64,000 nucleotides of DNA from JAIOZK01 sp964468645 (GCA_964468645.1 CAYXUU010000001.1:124001-188000); one strand, 5' to 3'; shown: positions 42,036 through 50,298, numbered from the stretch's first letter. Notes: generated by a model from the sequence alone, not told the origin. Made by a program: numbers and translations.

Positions 42036-43229
42036 ATGTACGGAAAAATAAAAGATCACTTACAGAAAGAACTTGCCGATATTAAAGAAGCTGGTTTATT
42101 CAAGGAAGAAAGATTTATCTCTTCCCCACAGGGCGCTGACATTGAGCTTACATCAGGCGCTGATGTTTTAAACTTTTGTGCTAACAATTACCTTGGCCTT
42201 TCAAATCACCCAAGGCTGGTAAAGGCAGCCAAGGAAACGCTCGATTCTCATGGATTCGGAATGTCATCGGTTAGGTTCATTTGCGGAACCCAGGATATTC
42301 ACAAAGTGCTTGAGCAGAAAATTGCAGAATTTTTTGGCACCGAAGACACTATTCTGTATGCCGCCTGTTTTGATGCCAACGGAGGTGTGTTTGAACCGTT
42401 GCTGACTGCTGATGATGCGATCATTTCAGATTCATTAAACCATGCCTCTATTATTGATGGTGTTAGGCTTTGTAAAGCCCAGCGCTTCAGGTATGAAAAT
42501 GCCAATATGGAAGATCTGGAAGCCAAACTTAAAGAAGCTTCTGAAACTGCCAGATTCAAGATCATCGTTACCGATGGTGTTTTCTCTATGGATGGAAACG
42601 TAGCCCCGATGAATAAGATCAATGAACTGGCCAAGAAATATGATGCCCTCATTATGATTGATGAGTGCCATTCAGCCGGAGTAGTTGGTAAAACAGGCCG
42701 TGGTGTTACCGAACTGTTTAACATCAGGGGTGAAGTTGACATCATCACCGGTACTCTGGGAAAAGCTTTTGGTGGCGGTATTGGTGGTTTCACAACCGGA
42801 AGGAAAGAGATCATTGAAATGCTGCGTCAGCGTTCGAGGCCTTATCTTTTCTCAAACTCACTGATCCCTGCTGCCGTTGGTGCCGGTATCGAAATGTTCG
42901 ATATGATGGCCCAGACCACCGAACTTCAGGATAAACTGCACTGGAACAGTGAATATTTCATTGGCAAAATGAAAGAGGCAGGATTTGATATTCTTAAAAC
43001 CCAGTCAGCCATCTGTGCAGTGATGCTGTACGATGCAAAACTATCGCAGGATATGGCAGCTAAACTGCTCGATGAAGGTATTTATGTGATCGGATTCTAC
43101 TATCCTGTTGTTCCCAAGGGAAAAGCCCGAATCAGGGTACAGCTTTCAGCCGGACACGAAAAAGAGCACCTCGACAAATGTATCGCAGCATTTACCAAGG
43201 TTGGTAAAGAGCTGGGTGTGTTAAAGTAA
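42036..43229 (+). CDS. kbl: Glycine C-acetyltransferase (2-amino-3-ketobutyrate CoA ligase)
   Basis: The 397-residue alpha-oxoamine-synthase family enzyme has PLP-binding Lys243 in TGTLGKAFGGGIGG, the IMIDECHSAGVVGKTGRG loop (Asp209) and the HASIIDG and YAACFDANGG segments. It converts 2-amino-3-ketobutyrate plus CoA to glycine and acetyl-CoA, the second step of the threonine dehydrogenase pathway. It is divergently paired with the epimerase-type tdh. The length is typical and the gene ends in a good terminator. Confidence 0.93.
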   Translation: MYGKIKDHLQKELADIKEAGLFKEERFISSPQGADIELTSGADVLNFCANNYLGLSNHPRLVKAAKETLDSHGFGMSSVRFICGTQDIHKVLEQKIAEFFGTEDTILYAACFDANGGVFEPLLTADDAIISDSLNHASIIDGVRLCKAQRFRYENANMEDLEAKLKEASETARFKIIVTDGVFSMDGNVAPMNKINELAKKYDALIMIDECHSAGVVGKTGRGVTELFNIRGEVDIITGTLGKAFGGGIGGFTTGRKEIIEMLRQRSRPYLFSNSLIPAAVGAGIEMFDMMAQTTELQDKLHWNSEYFIGKMKEAGFDILKTQSAICAVMLYDAKLSQDMAAKLLDEGIYVIGFYYPVVPKGKARIRVQLSAGHEKEHLDKCIAAFTKVGKELGVLK

Positions 43230-43250
43230 CCATTAACAATCTTTAATATT

Positions 43251-43282
43251 AAAAGCCTGGTAAAATTCTTACCGGGCTTTTC
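43251..43282 (+). terminator. Intrinsic terminator after kbl
   Basis: AAAAGCCTGGTAA and TTACCGGGCTTTT arms with a short loop, 20 nt after the kbl stop. Confidence 0.75.
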
Positions 43283-43363
43283 TATTCTGCAGAAAGAATT
43301 ATTGAGGTTGCGAATTATAGAATTGTTGAATAAATCATAGCAACAATTGAACAAATCATTTAG

Positions 43364-43371
43364 TATTTTTG
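43364..43371 (+). promoter_or_regulatory. -7 box immediately before cysS
   Basis: TATTTTTG matches TAnnTTTG and ends 4 nt before the ATG at 43376, suggesting a leaderless or nearly leaderless transcript. A small hairpin (AATTGTTG/CAACAATT, 43321-43348) lies upstream. Confidence 0.4.
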
Positions 43372-43375
43372 CGTC

Positions 43376-44848
43376 ATGGAAAATAAACTCTACATAACCA
43401 ATTCGTTAACAAAGAAAAAGGAACTTTTTGAGCCGATAAATCCACCGTTTGTTGGAATGTATGTCTGTGGTCCTACGGTTTATGGCGATGCCCACCTGGG
43501 GCATGCCCGTCCGGCTGTTACCTTCGACCTGGTTTACCGGTATCTTATTGCCCTGGGATATAAAGTCAGGTATATACGGAATATTACTGATGTTGGCCAC
43601 CTGGAAAACGATGCCGATGAAGGGGAAGATAAGATTGCAAAAAAAGCCCGCCTTGAACAATTGGAACCCATGGAAGTTGTTCAACATTTTACCAATCGTT
43701 ACCACGATAATATGGATCGGTTAAATGTTTTAAGGCCCAGTATTGAACCTCAGGCGTCAGGGCATATCATAGAACAGATTGAACTGATAAAGAAAGTTCA
43801 GGAAAAAGGTTATGCCTATGAGACTGAAGGCTCTTTGTATTTTGATGTGGAAAAGTATAACCAGGATCATCCTTATGGCATTCTTTCCGGCAGGAAACTG
43901 GAAGATCTTATTTCCAATACCCGTGACCTGGAGGGACAGGATGAAAAGAAAAGCCCTGTTGATTTTGCACTTTGGAAGAAAGCACAACCTGAACACATCA
44001 TGAGATGGCCTTCACCATGGAGTGATGGTTTTCCCGGCTGGCATACAGAATGTTCAGCCATGGGTACGAAATATCTGGGTGAATATTTTGATATTCATGG
44101 GGGCGGTATGGATTTGTTATTCCCGCATCATGAAGCCGAGATAGCACAGTCTCAGATTGCAAACGGCCAGCCATCAGTTAAATACTGGATGCACAATAAC
44201 ATGGTAACCCTCGATGGTCAGAAAATGGGTAAGTCGCTCGGCAATGCAATACCACTGTTTGAAGTCTTCAGCGGGGATAATAAATTACTTGAACAGGCAT
44301 ACAGCCCGATGACCATCAGGTTTTTTATCCTGCAGGCCCATTATCGTAGCACCCTTGATTTTTCAAATGAGGCCATGAAAGCTGCAGAAAAAGGTTTGAA
44401 AAGATTGATGCAGGCTATTGACACCATGCAAAAATTACCGATCTCAGATGACTCAAGCGTTGATGTTCATAAGTTGGCTCAGAACTGTGCCAAGGCCATG
44501 AATGATGATTTTAACAGCCCCATCCTGATCGCTCACCTGTTTGATGGTGTCAGGATCATCAACGCCGTATCTGATGGAAAAGAAAAAATCACGGAACATC
44601 AACTGGAGATCCTGAAAAAGACCTTCAGGGTTTTTGCTTTTGAAGTACTGGGATTAAAGAAAGAAGAAAAAGACACCTTCGATAACCAGCTTGTTGATGG
44701 ATTGATGAGCACTATTCTTGAACTCCGCCAGCAGGCCCGTTCAAATAAAGACTTTGCCACCTCTGACAAGATCAGGGATGGGCTGGCGAAGCTGAATATC
44801 CTGATCAGGGATACAAAGGATGGGGCGAGCTGGGAGAAGACGGAATGA
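43376..44848 (+). CDS. cysS: Cysteinyl-tRNA synthetase
   Basis: The 490-residue class I synthetase has the HIGH motif as HLGH (residues 40-43), zinc-ligand Cys31 in VCGPTVYG, the second zinc region GWHTECSAMG, and the KMSKS equivalent KMGKS at 283-287. It charges tRNA-Cys in the cytosol. The length and the C-terminal DALR-like helical part (KIRDGLAKLNILIRDTKDG) are standard. It has its own -7 box very close to the ATG and no operon partner. Confidence 0.96.
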   Translation: MENKLYITNSLTKKKELFEPINPPFVGMYVCGPTVYGDAHLGHARPAVTFDLVYRYLIALGYKVRYIRNITDVGHLENDADEGEDKIAKKARLEQLEPMEVVQHFTNRYHDNMDRLNVLRPSIEPQASGHIIEQIELIKKVQEKGYAYETEGSLYFDVEKYNQDHPYGILSGRKLEDLISNTRDLEGQDEKKSPVDFALWKKAQPEHIMRWPSPWSDGFPGWHTECSAMGTKYLGEYFDIHGGGMDLLFPHHEAEIAQSQIANGQPSVKYWMHNNMVTLDGQKMGKSLGNAIPLFEVFSGDNKLLEQAYSPMTIRFFILQAHYRSTLDFSNEAMKAAEKGLKRLMQAIDTMQKLPISDDSSVDVHKLAQNCAKAMNDDFNSPILIAHLFDGVRIINAVSDGKEKITEHQLEILKKTFRVFAFEVLGLKKEEKDTFDNQLVDGLMSTILELRQQARSNKDFATSDKIRDGLAKLNILIRDTKDGASWEKTE

Positions 44849-44901
44849 GGAAGATGAATAAGTAAATTCCAAATAACAAATCCCAAAATACAAATAAGCA
44901 C

Positions 44902-45060
44902 CAAGATGCAGTCCTTGCATTGGCCTTCAATAAACAGGTGCCTTTTACAAATAACCTTGCTGAAAGGGATATCAGACCGGCAAAAGTCAAACAAAAAATA
45001 TCAAATTGTTTCCGCACACTAACCGGTGCTGATATCTATGCCCGGATTGAAGGGTTCATT
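44902..45060 (+). pseudogene. IS66-family transposase relic (C-terminal fragment)
   Basis: In one plus-strand frame the segment reads DAVLALAFNKQVPFTNNLAERDIRPAKVKQ as consecutive short motifs, then KISNCFRTLTGADIYARIEGFIS. The PFTNN-AERDIR-x-x-K-x-KQKISxCFRT pattern is the C-terminal end of the IS66 DDE transposase. Upstream the sequence breaks into an AT-rich intergenic repeat; downstream it merges directly into a 33-bp repeat half. No start, DDE core or terminal repeats are present, so only a decayed fragment remains. The longer open frame to 45351 is noise. Confidence 0.8.
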
Positions 45061-45085
45061 TCAATCCCAATGCATAATTTGGGAT
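45053..45085. repeat. 33-bp half copy of the palindromic repeat, abutting the IS66 relic
   Basis: GGTTCATTTCAATCCCAATG followed by CATAATTTGGGAT is identical to the right part of copy C (48939-48994). Its first bases are also the last codons (GFIS) of the transposase fragment. Confidence 0.75.
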
Positions 45086-45205
45086 CATTCATCCTAAATC
45101 CTTATTCATTCCGCCAGCAACATGCGGCTGATGGTATGAGCTCCCTGGATCGAAAAATATCCTTTCGATTGATAACCGGTTGCACACGACAGGGTAATTC
45201 ATATA

Positions 45206-45607
45206 TTAGAATAGCATGTTATCCAATATCAACGTCGAAAGCGAAACCATCCCAATATATTCATTATTTTCTTCCACAGGTGCCAGTCGAAGGTCAGCTC
45301 GCATCAGTAATCTGGCTACATAGCGTACATCCATATTGGCCGGTACACTGATCACTGGCTTGGTCATAATCTCAAAAACATTAACCTCCTCTGAAGTTTT
45401 ATCCGGAATAATCACACCGTTGATGAAATCATGTACCACTACAATTCCGCAGGCATCTTGTGGGTGGCGTTTTTTGACTATTAAAGCTTCGACTTTTTTG
45501 CTTCGCATGATGTCAACAGCTTCTTTGGCAGTGGCCATACCGTCAATATAAACTACATTTTCTGCCATGACATCCCTGGCGCTCTGAAAACTTCTTTTTT
45601 GATTCAT
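45206..45607 (-). CDS. CBS-domain pair protein
   Basis: About 133 residues from MNQKRSFQSARDVM, forming two CBS motifs: residues ~8-65 (AENVVYIDGMATAKEAVDIMRSKKVEALIV) and ~75-130 (MTKPVISVPANMDVRYVARLLMRADLRLAPV). Such stand-alone Bateman modules bind adenine nucleotides and act as energy-status sensors. It is the last gene of the DUF1538/PII-like operon, 38 bp after the PII-like gene. The in-frame extension to 45640 lacks domain character. A regulatory role on the membrane proteins upstream is inferred. Confidence 0.8.
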   Translation of the reverse strand: MNQKRSFQSARDVMAENVVYIDGMATAKEAVDIMRSKKVEALIVKKRHPQDACGIVVVHDFINGVIIPDKTSEEVNVFEIMTKPVISVPANMDVRYVARLLMRADLRLAPVEENNEYIGMVSLSTLILDNMLF

Positions 45608-45645
45608 CTGTTTCTTTTTTAACGTTATAATTGAATGCAAGCTCC

Positions 45646-45993
45646 TTAAAAATACTCGTCACGAGCCTGATCCTTAAATTTTTTCATTTGACTTTCCAGG
45701 CCTGCGACATGTTCTATGGGTAAAACCAGAGCAATGCCAGTGCCAGGTTTATCGAACTTACCCGCCAATTTTAAGGCTTGCATGAGTTTTTCCACTACGT
45801 GTTCTTCAACAAGGAACACAATGATATCGGTTTGGTCTTCAATACTAAGGCCAAAAAAGGACTTTGCCTCATGTATTCCTGTTCCTCTGGCAGGAATAAT
45901 GGTAGCTCCGGTAGCCCCCGCCTTTTTCATGGCATCGACTACATCATCAGTGATACTGGGTTTGACAAAGGCCATAATTAATTTAAATTGCAT
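45646..45993 (-). CDS. PII-like (GlnB-superfamily) regulatory protein
   Basis: The 115-residue protein has the PII fold pattern: KLIMAFVKPSITDDVVDAMKKAGATGATIIPARGTG, followed by a shortened T-loop-like HEAKSFFGLSIE and the VEEHVVEKLMQAL helix, then PGTGIALVLPIE. The classical uridylylation tyrosine and canonical ammonium-sensing T-loop are not apparent, so it is a PII-like protein and not a standard GlnB/GlnK. It overlaps by 11 bases the preceding DUF1538 gene. PII-like proteins often dock onto a co-encoded transporter, which suggests control of the DUF1538 proteins. Confidence 0.8.
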   Translation of the reverse strand: MQFKLIMAFVKPSITDDVVDAMKKAGATGATIIPARGTGIHEAKSFFGLSIEDQTDIIVFLVEEHVVEKLMQALKLAGKFDKPGTGIALVLPIEHVAGLESQMKKFKDQARDEYF

Positions 45994-46771
45994 CGTTCTT
46001 TGTTTTTATTTTTGATAATCGAATTTTCAGATCCATAAATTGAGCATATCCCAATACGGAGATAATCGGAAACAAACTGGCAAATGCGATGAGGCCAAAT
46101 CCATCTATGGCAGGGTTCCTGCCTGGTACGGCACTGGAAAGCCCCAGTCCGAGAGCAGCCACCAGGGGAACAGTGACAGTGGAAGTGGTAACCCCTCCTG
46201 AATCGTAGGCAAGTGCAATGAGTTTCCTGGGTGCAAAGATGGTTTGAATGATCACTATAATATAACCTGCCATTATATAAATAAATAATGGCGTACCCGT
46301 GACGATTCTAAATGTGCCCAGCGCCAGGGCAAAAGCCACTCCGAGTGCCACAGTAATCCGAAGACCCCATTGACTTATGGTGCCGGCAGAAACTTCACCT
46401 GCTTTCAGTGCAACAGCGATAAGCGAGGGTTCGGCAATGGTTGTGGCAAATCCGATCAATGCAGCAAAAATGTAAATCCAGTAATAAGATCGCCAATTTA
46501 ACAGTTCACTTTCCGAAATCCCAATAAAGTCCGGATTAGATAATTGAGTAGCCATAATCTCACCCAGAGGGAAAAGTGCTTTTTCCAATCCCACAAGAAA
46601 TAGTGCAAGCCCAAGCACCACATAAATCCCCCCGCGAATCACCTTGTTTAAGTGGGGTATGGGTTGTTTTAAAACTACAAGCTGAAAAAAAATGATCAAT
46701 AATATGATAGGCGCTACATCTCGTAGCGTATAAAGTAAAACCCAAATAAAATCCATTATAAAATCAACCAT
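45983..46771 (-). CDS. DUF1538 membrane protein, second of a tandem pair
   Basis: About 262 residues with roughly six to seven hydrophobic segments. Conserved blocks shared with the upstream paralogue are LFLVGLEKALFPLGEIMATQL, GFATTIAEPSLIAVALKAG, and LAYDSGGVTTSTVTVPLVAALGLGLS with GFGLIAFASLFP. The family (DUF1538) has no established function that I know; it looks like a transporter or channel half. The start at 46771 (MVDFIMDF) avoids the 23-base overlap with the upstream gene and removes a charged lead. It overlaps the PII-like gene at its 3' end. Confidence 0.8.
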   Translation of the reverse strand: MVDFIMDFIWVLLYTLRDVAPIILLIIFFQLVVLKQPIPHLNKVIRGGIYVVLGLALFLVGLEKALFPLGEIMATQLSNPDFIGISESELLNWRSYYWIYIFAALIGFATTIAEPSLIAVALKAGEVSAGTISQWGLRITVALGVAFALALGTFRIVTGTPLFIYIMAGYIIVIIQTIFAPRKLIALAYDSGGVTTSTVTVPLVAALGLGLSSAVPGRNPAIDGFGLIAFASLFPIISVLGYAQFMDLKIRLSKIKTKNDAI

Positions 46772-46784
46772 AAACTTCGCCTTA

Positions 46785-47531
46785 TTATTTAAACCATAAC
46801 AGACCATATGCCATCACAAAGATCATAGGCAAAAGTGAAGCAAAGGCAATAAGACCAAAACCATCCCTTAAGGGACTCCTTCCTTTTATTACGTTAGCAA
46901 GACCTACTCCCAAAGCCGCTACTAAGGGTACCGTAATTGTGGATGTTGTAACCCCTCCGGCATCATAGGCCAACCCAATGATCTCCCGGGGGGCTACGGT
47001 GGTCATCAGCATAACCATTAAATACCCACCAATGATCAAATAATATAGCGGCCAGCCCTTGAGAATACGCAATACCCCGATCACGATAGCCAAACCAACA
47101 GAAAAAGCCACGCACAACCGTAAACCCAATGCATAAATGTCCATGGTATTTTCAGTGGTTTCAATCAAGCCTGCTTGTGAGGAAATTATTGCAGCCTCTT
47201 TCGCTACCGCTATTAATGCCGGTTCGGCGATGGTTGTAGAAAACCCAAGCACAAAGGAAAAAATCAGCAGCCAGAAAAGACTTCCCTTTTTTGCCAGGGC
47301 ATAAGCTATCGTTTCTCCAATTGGAAATAATCCAATCTCCAGGCCTTCTACAAAAAGCGCCAGCCCCACAATTACAAATAAACTGCCGATAATAATTTCG
47401 CCAATTTGGGGGAGGGGCTGCCGAATAATAACACCCTGAAAAAAAACAATTACCAATATTATGGGAATCAGATCCGTCATAGCAGCCCGAAGTTTTTTCT
47501 GAATGACCAGGAAATGATTTTTGTACCTCAT
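46785..47531 (-). CDS. DUF1538 membrane protein, first of a tandem pair
   Basis: The 248-residue paralogue shares with the downstream protein the blocks LFVEGLEIGLFPIGETIAYAL, GFSTTIAEPALIAVAKEA, and LAYDAGGVTTSTITVPLVAALGVGLA with GFGLIAFASLLP. The TTIAEP and GGVTTST motifs are in loops between hydrophobic segments and are polar enough to be substrate- or ion-binding. The two genes lie in tandem and may encode a heterodimer. Alternative ATG at 47480. Unknown function; predicted inner-membrane transporter regulated by the co-encoded PII-like protein. Confidence 0.8.
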   Translation of the reverse strand: MRYKNHFLVIQKKLRAAMTDLIPIILVIVFFQGVIIRQPLPQIGEIIIGSLFVIVGLALFVEGLEIGLFPIGETIAYALAKKGSLFWLLIFSFVLGFSTTIAEPALIAVAKEAAIISSQAGLIETTENTMDIYALGLRLCVAFSVGLAIVIGVLRILKGWPLYYLIIGGYLMVMLMTTVAPREIIGLAYDAGGVTTSTITVPLVAALGVGLANVIKGRSPLRDGFGLIAFASLLPMIFVMAYGLLWFK

Positions 47532-47579
47532 TTATTTTCGCTTTCCTAAATGTAAAACGAATATACCAGAAACATCAAA

Positions 47580-48635
47580 TTATTTTTCTGAATTATCAAG
47601 AATATTATACTTTGCTTTTCGCTCATTCCATCTTTCACGGGCATACTGTTGCATATCTATTATCCTGTCCCTCTCATCTACAATTTCAATACCTATTAGG
47701 GTTTCAATTATGTCTTCCATGGTTACAATCCCATCCATTCCACCATACTCGTCAACAATAAGGGCAATGTGTTCTTTATTTTTGAGCAAAACTTCCCATA
47801 AACTTAAAAGTGTTTGAAATTCGTGAACAACCACAATCTTTCTACTAATATCCCGAAGTTTTAAATTCGTTTTTTCTTCAGCAAGTTTTTCAAATACAGT
47901 TTGACGAAAAACGTAACCCGTAATATTCTCGTTGTTTTTTGAATAGATCGGAATGCGGGAATAATGAAGGAACTCCTTTTTTATGAGAAATTCTTCTAAC
48001 GACATATTTTCATCTGCTACCGTAACAACGACCCTGGGTGTCATTATTTCCGAAACTTTTATAGTTTTAAGCCGTATTAAATTTTGAATAATTTTATTTT
48101 CTTTTTCCTCAAAAACACCTTCCTCAGTTCCAATATCAGCCATCGCAGATATTTCTTCCCTGCTCACTGACAGTTCATTTATATTCTTAGAAAAAAGCTT
48201 TGTTATGTAATCCGTCATTTTCACAAGGGGATAAAAAATAATTACCATAGTGTTTATAATAATTCCGGAAACCATGGCCAGTCTTCTCCAATACCGTGCA
48301 CCAATCGTCTTGGGAATTATTTCAGAGAAAACCAATATCAAAAGTGTAAGTATGGCAGAAATCACACCAAAATATAGTTCACCAAACATTTTTGTTGCCT
48401 GGGCGCCAACCCCTGCTGCTCCAATAGTATGTGCAATTGTATTTAAAGAAAGTATTGCCGCCAATGGCCTTTCAATATTATTCTTTAATTTAATAAAAAC
48501 TGTGGCAGATTTATTACCGTTTTTCTCTTTTACAAAAAGGAAAGATACTGGTGTTGAAAGCAATACAGATTCCATAACAGAACACAGAAATGAAACAAAT
48601 AAAGCAAGAAATAAATAAATTATCAGAAGAAGCAT
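47580..48635 (-). CDS. DUF21/CBS-domain (CNNM/HlyC-CorC) membrane protein, short form
   Basis: The 351-residue protein has a DUF21 transmembrane region (residues ~1-140, LSTPVSFLFV, NTIAHTIGAAGVGA, FSEIIPKTIGARYW), an acidic helix (MADIGTEEGVFEEKE) and a CBS pair (residues ~190-325, VSEIMTPRVVV, IVDEYGGMDGIVTMEDIIETLIG). It ends soon after the CBS pair and lacks the C-terminal CorC/HlyC transporter-associated domain of the ~430-residue forms. Family members are implicated in Mg2+/Na+ handling. It lies 48 bp upstream of the DUF1538 pair on the same strand and may be the first gene of that operon. A -7 box (TATCTTTG on the minus strand, 48662-48669) precedes it. Confidence 0.85.
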   Translation of the reverse strand: MLLLIIYLFLALFVSFLCSVMESVLLSTPVSFLFVKEKNGNKSATVFIKLKNNIERPLAAILSLNTIAHTIGAAGVGAQATKMFGELYFGVISAILTLLILVFSEIIPKTIGARYWRRLAMVSGIIINTMVIIFYPLVKMTDYITKLFSKNINELSVSREEISAMADIGTEEGVFEEKENKIIQNLIRLKTIKVSEIMTPRVVVTVADENMSLEEFLIKKEFLHYSRIPIYSKNNENITGYVFRQTVFEKLAEEKTNLKLRDISRKIVVVHEFQTLLSLWEVLLKNKEHIALIVDEYGGMDGIVTMEDIIETLIGIEIVDERDRIIDMQQYARERWNERKAKYNILDNSEK

Positions 48636-48938
48636 TACTGTTTAATATTTCAAAGATTCAACAAAGATAATTAAGGTAAAAATATACGCTCATTATTTAT
48701 CTTCAAATATATTAAAATGTTTTATGTGTCCAGTAAATCAAAAGGATTTTGCATTTACCTTCCAGATCCAATTTGTTCGGGAGTTTATAATCTCAAAACC
48801 CACGACCAAGAGGCTCACATATTGATTATAATTAGCTTATTCAGATATATAATACAATATACCTTAGCGCCCTGAATGAATGTCTGTACACATTAATATT
48901 CACCTGAATGATGAAATGCAACATCTTCTAAACCGGGT
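48636..48938. other. Intergenic region, no gene seen
   Basis: Mostly AT-rich with no supported ORF or RNA. The minus-strand segment CTCTTGGTCGTGGGTTTTGAG (about 48811-48791) has a superficial tRNA T-arm look but no cloverleaf. Confidence 0.35.
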
Positions 48939-48994
48939 TAACCCCAACTAATGCATTGGTTCATTTCAATCCCAATGCATAATTTGGGATAATC
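48939..48994. repeat. 56-bp palindromic repeat, copy C
   Basis: It is the reverse complement of copy A at 35546-35601 with one mismatch. It combines CCAACTAATGCATTGG and CCCAATGCATAATTTGGG halves. A tail of GTGTTGGGTGTTCGATATTCGATATTC reiterations follows (about 49037-49061). Confidence 0.75.
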
Positions 48995-49115
48995 AATGTC
49001 GAATTTCCAGGTGTTGGGGAATACTTCGAAATTGGGTGTTGGGTGTTCGATATTCGATATTCAATTCCACCACCGTTTTGAATAACGAGCATAGATTAAC
49101 CATTGAAGATCTTAT

Positions 49116-49550
49116 TTAACAGGTTCGCCCCCTCCTGAGATTAATGCCTCCATACAAATACCCCTTCATACAACAAATAAAATCGGTCCATCCCTGTGTT
49201 TGCCCCATGGCTTTACTTACGTCCTCCTCATTCAATTCAAACGAACTTTCTGTAATTTCAATTTTTGTCAGGTCGTCGCTTTCAATTTCAAGGTAAATGT
49301 TTATTGTTGTTGGTTTACCGCATGCACTCCATTGAAGGGAAATCAGACTGTCTTTTTGCACCTTCAAAACATCCACCTCAAGTTCCATCCCGACATCTTC
49401 AAAACTCCAAACTACTTTTTTGTTTTGAGTCAGGCCACCACTAACCTTTGAGGCAAAATATTTCGTGATCTTTTCAGGATTGATTATTGCATCAAAAACC
49501 TCTTCGACAGGTTTTAGGATAGTGTCGTTGACTTTTACATTAAAACCCAT
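49116..49550 (-). CDS. SRPBCC (AHSA1/START-like) domain protein
   Basis: About 144 residues from MGFNVKVNDTILKPVEEVFDAII, the helix-grip-fold start of AHSA1-type proteins, with NPEKITKYFASKVSGG and a C-terminal helix GWTDFICCMKGYLYGGINLR typical of the family. These proteins have a hydrophobic cavity and diverse, mostly undefined binding roles. An ATG three codons upstream (49559) is the alternative start. It stands 32 bp downstream of the AlkD-like gene and may be co-transcribed with it. Confidence 0.83.
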   Translation of the reverse strand: MGFNVKVNDTILKPVEEVFDAIINPEKITKYFASKVSGGLTQNKKVVWSFEDVGMELEVDVLKVQKDSLISLQWSACGKPTTINIYLEIESDDLTKIEITESSFELNEEDVSKAMGQTQGWTDFICCMKGYLYGGINLRRGRTC

Positions 49551-49590
49551 ACTTATCAATATTTCAAAAACCGAAAGCTGACATCGTTAA

Positions 49591-50298
49591 TCAGCAACGG
49601 GCTGTTTTACGTTTTTTACCAAGATAACCTTTGTCAGTTACCTTTTTGATATATGCAGTTGCAAGTGGTACTTTGCAGGCAGTACCTCCCATATCAACAT
49701 TTACCTTACCAATCTTTTCAGCAACGGAGGTAGCTTTGTCAGTGAGTTCTTTAATACTACATCCAATGGCAATTACAAATCCATTCATGCTATAGCGTAC
49801 CCTGTTCGGTGCCTTATGTATATTTAGCTCAATCCTGTCGAGTAATTTATCATAAGTATTGATATCAAGTTCATTATCGGGTTTAATTGAAGCATAAGAT
49901 GAAAGCGTATTCCAGCCGGCAGATTTAATTCTTTCTTCGTTGGAATCTATCCATTCCAGCCCCAGCTCAAAGCCATATTTACTTTCTGCTGCAATCCAGG
50001 GTACCGTATATTCGCTGATCATATACCAGGAAGCTTCATCGGCCCATTTATTCAGGTCACTTTTCGTGATCTTCTCTTCATCGGCTATCAGGCCCGCAAG
50101 ATACATGGCATCAGAATTACCCGTTGCATAAAGCTCCAGTGATAATTCATGGTCCTTTTTAATTTTTTTCTGGATCTTTTTAAGGTCTCCAACCCTGACT
50201 CCAAAAAACGGTTCCCTGGCGCCATGTTTCAGGAATATCTTTTTTATCCCTTCATCGCCATAATCTTTAAGTTCTTTTAATATTTCTTTTGTTGTCAT
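49591..50298 (-). CDS. AlkD-like DNA alkylation repair protein
   Basis: The 235-residue all-helical protein resembles the HEAT-like AlkC/AlkD family: EILKELKDYGDEGIKKIFLKHG, FGVRVGDLKKIQKKIKK, ALYLAGLIADE (here MYLAGLIADEEKI) and WADEASWYMISEYTVPWIA. The family includes DNA glycosylases that excise alkylated bases without base flipping, and structural homologues without activity. The C-terminus is basic (KKVTDKGYLGKKRKTARC), plausible for DNA contact. It follows the methyltransferase gene of the pigment cluster by 18 bp upstream on the same strand, but is not obviously part of the pathway. Confidence 0.83.
   Translation of the reverse strand: MTTKEILKELKDYGDEGIKKIFLKHGAREPFFGVRVGDLKKIQKKIKKDHELSLELYATGNSDAMYLAGLIADEEKITKSDLNKWADEASWYMISEYTVPWIAAESKYGFELGLEWIDSNEERIKSAGWNTLSSYASIKPDNELDINTYDKLLDRIELNIHKAPNRVRYSMNGFVIAIGCSIKELTDKATSVAEKIGKVNVDMGGTACKVPLATAYIKKVTDKGYLGKKRKTARC

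Noticed and set aside
44920..45351. Open frame of 143 residues taken as one gene
   Set aside because: Only the first ~50 residues are IS66-like; the rest runs through a repeat and into the 3' end of the CBS gene on the other strand.
48770..48830. tRNA-like T-arm on the minus strand
   Set aside because: Only a GGTCGTGGGTTTTGAG stretch resembles a tRNA end; no acceptor, D- or anticodon arms can be folded around it.
48636..48938. Possible small ORFs in the gap before the DUF21 gene
   Set aside because: None has a start context, codon pattern or recognisable product.
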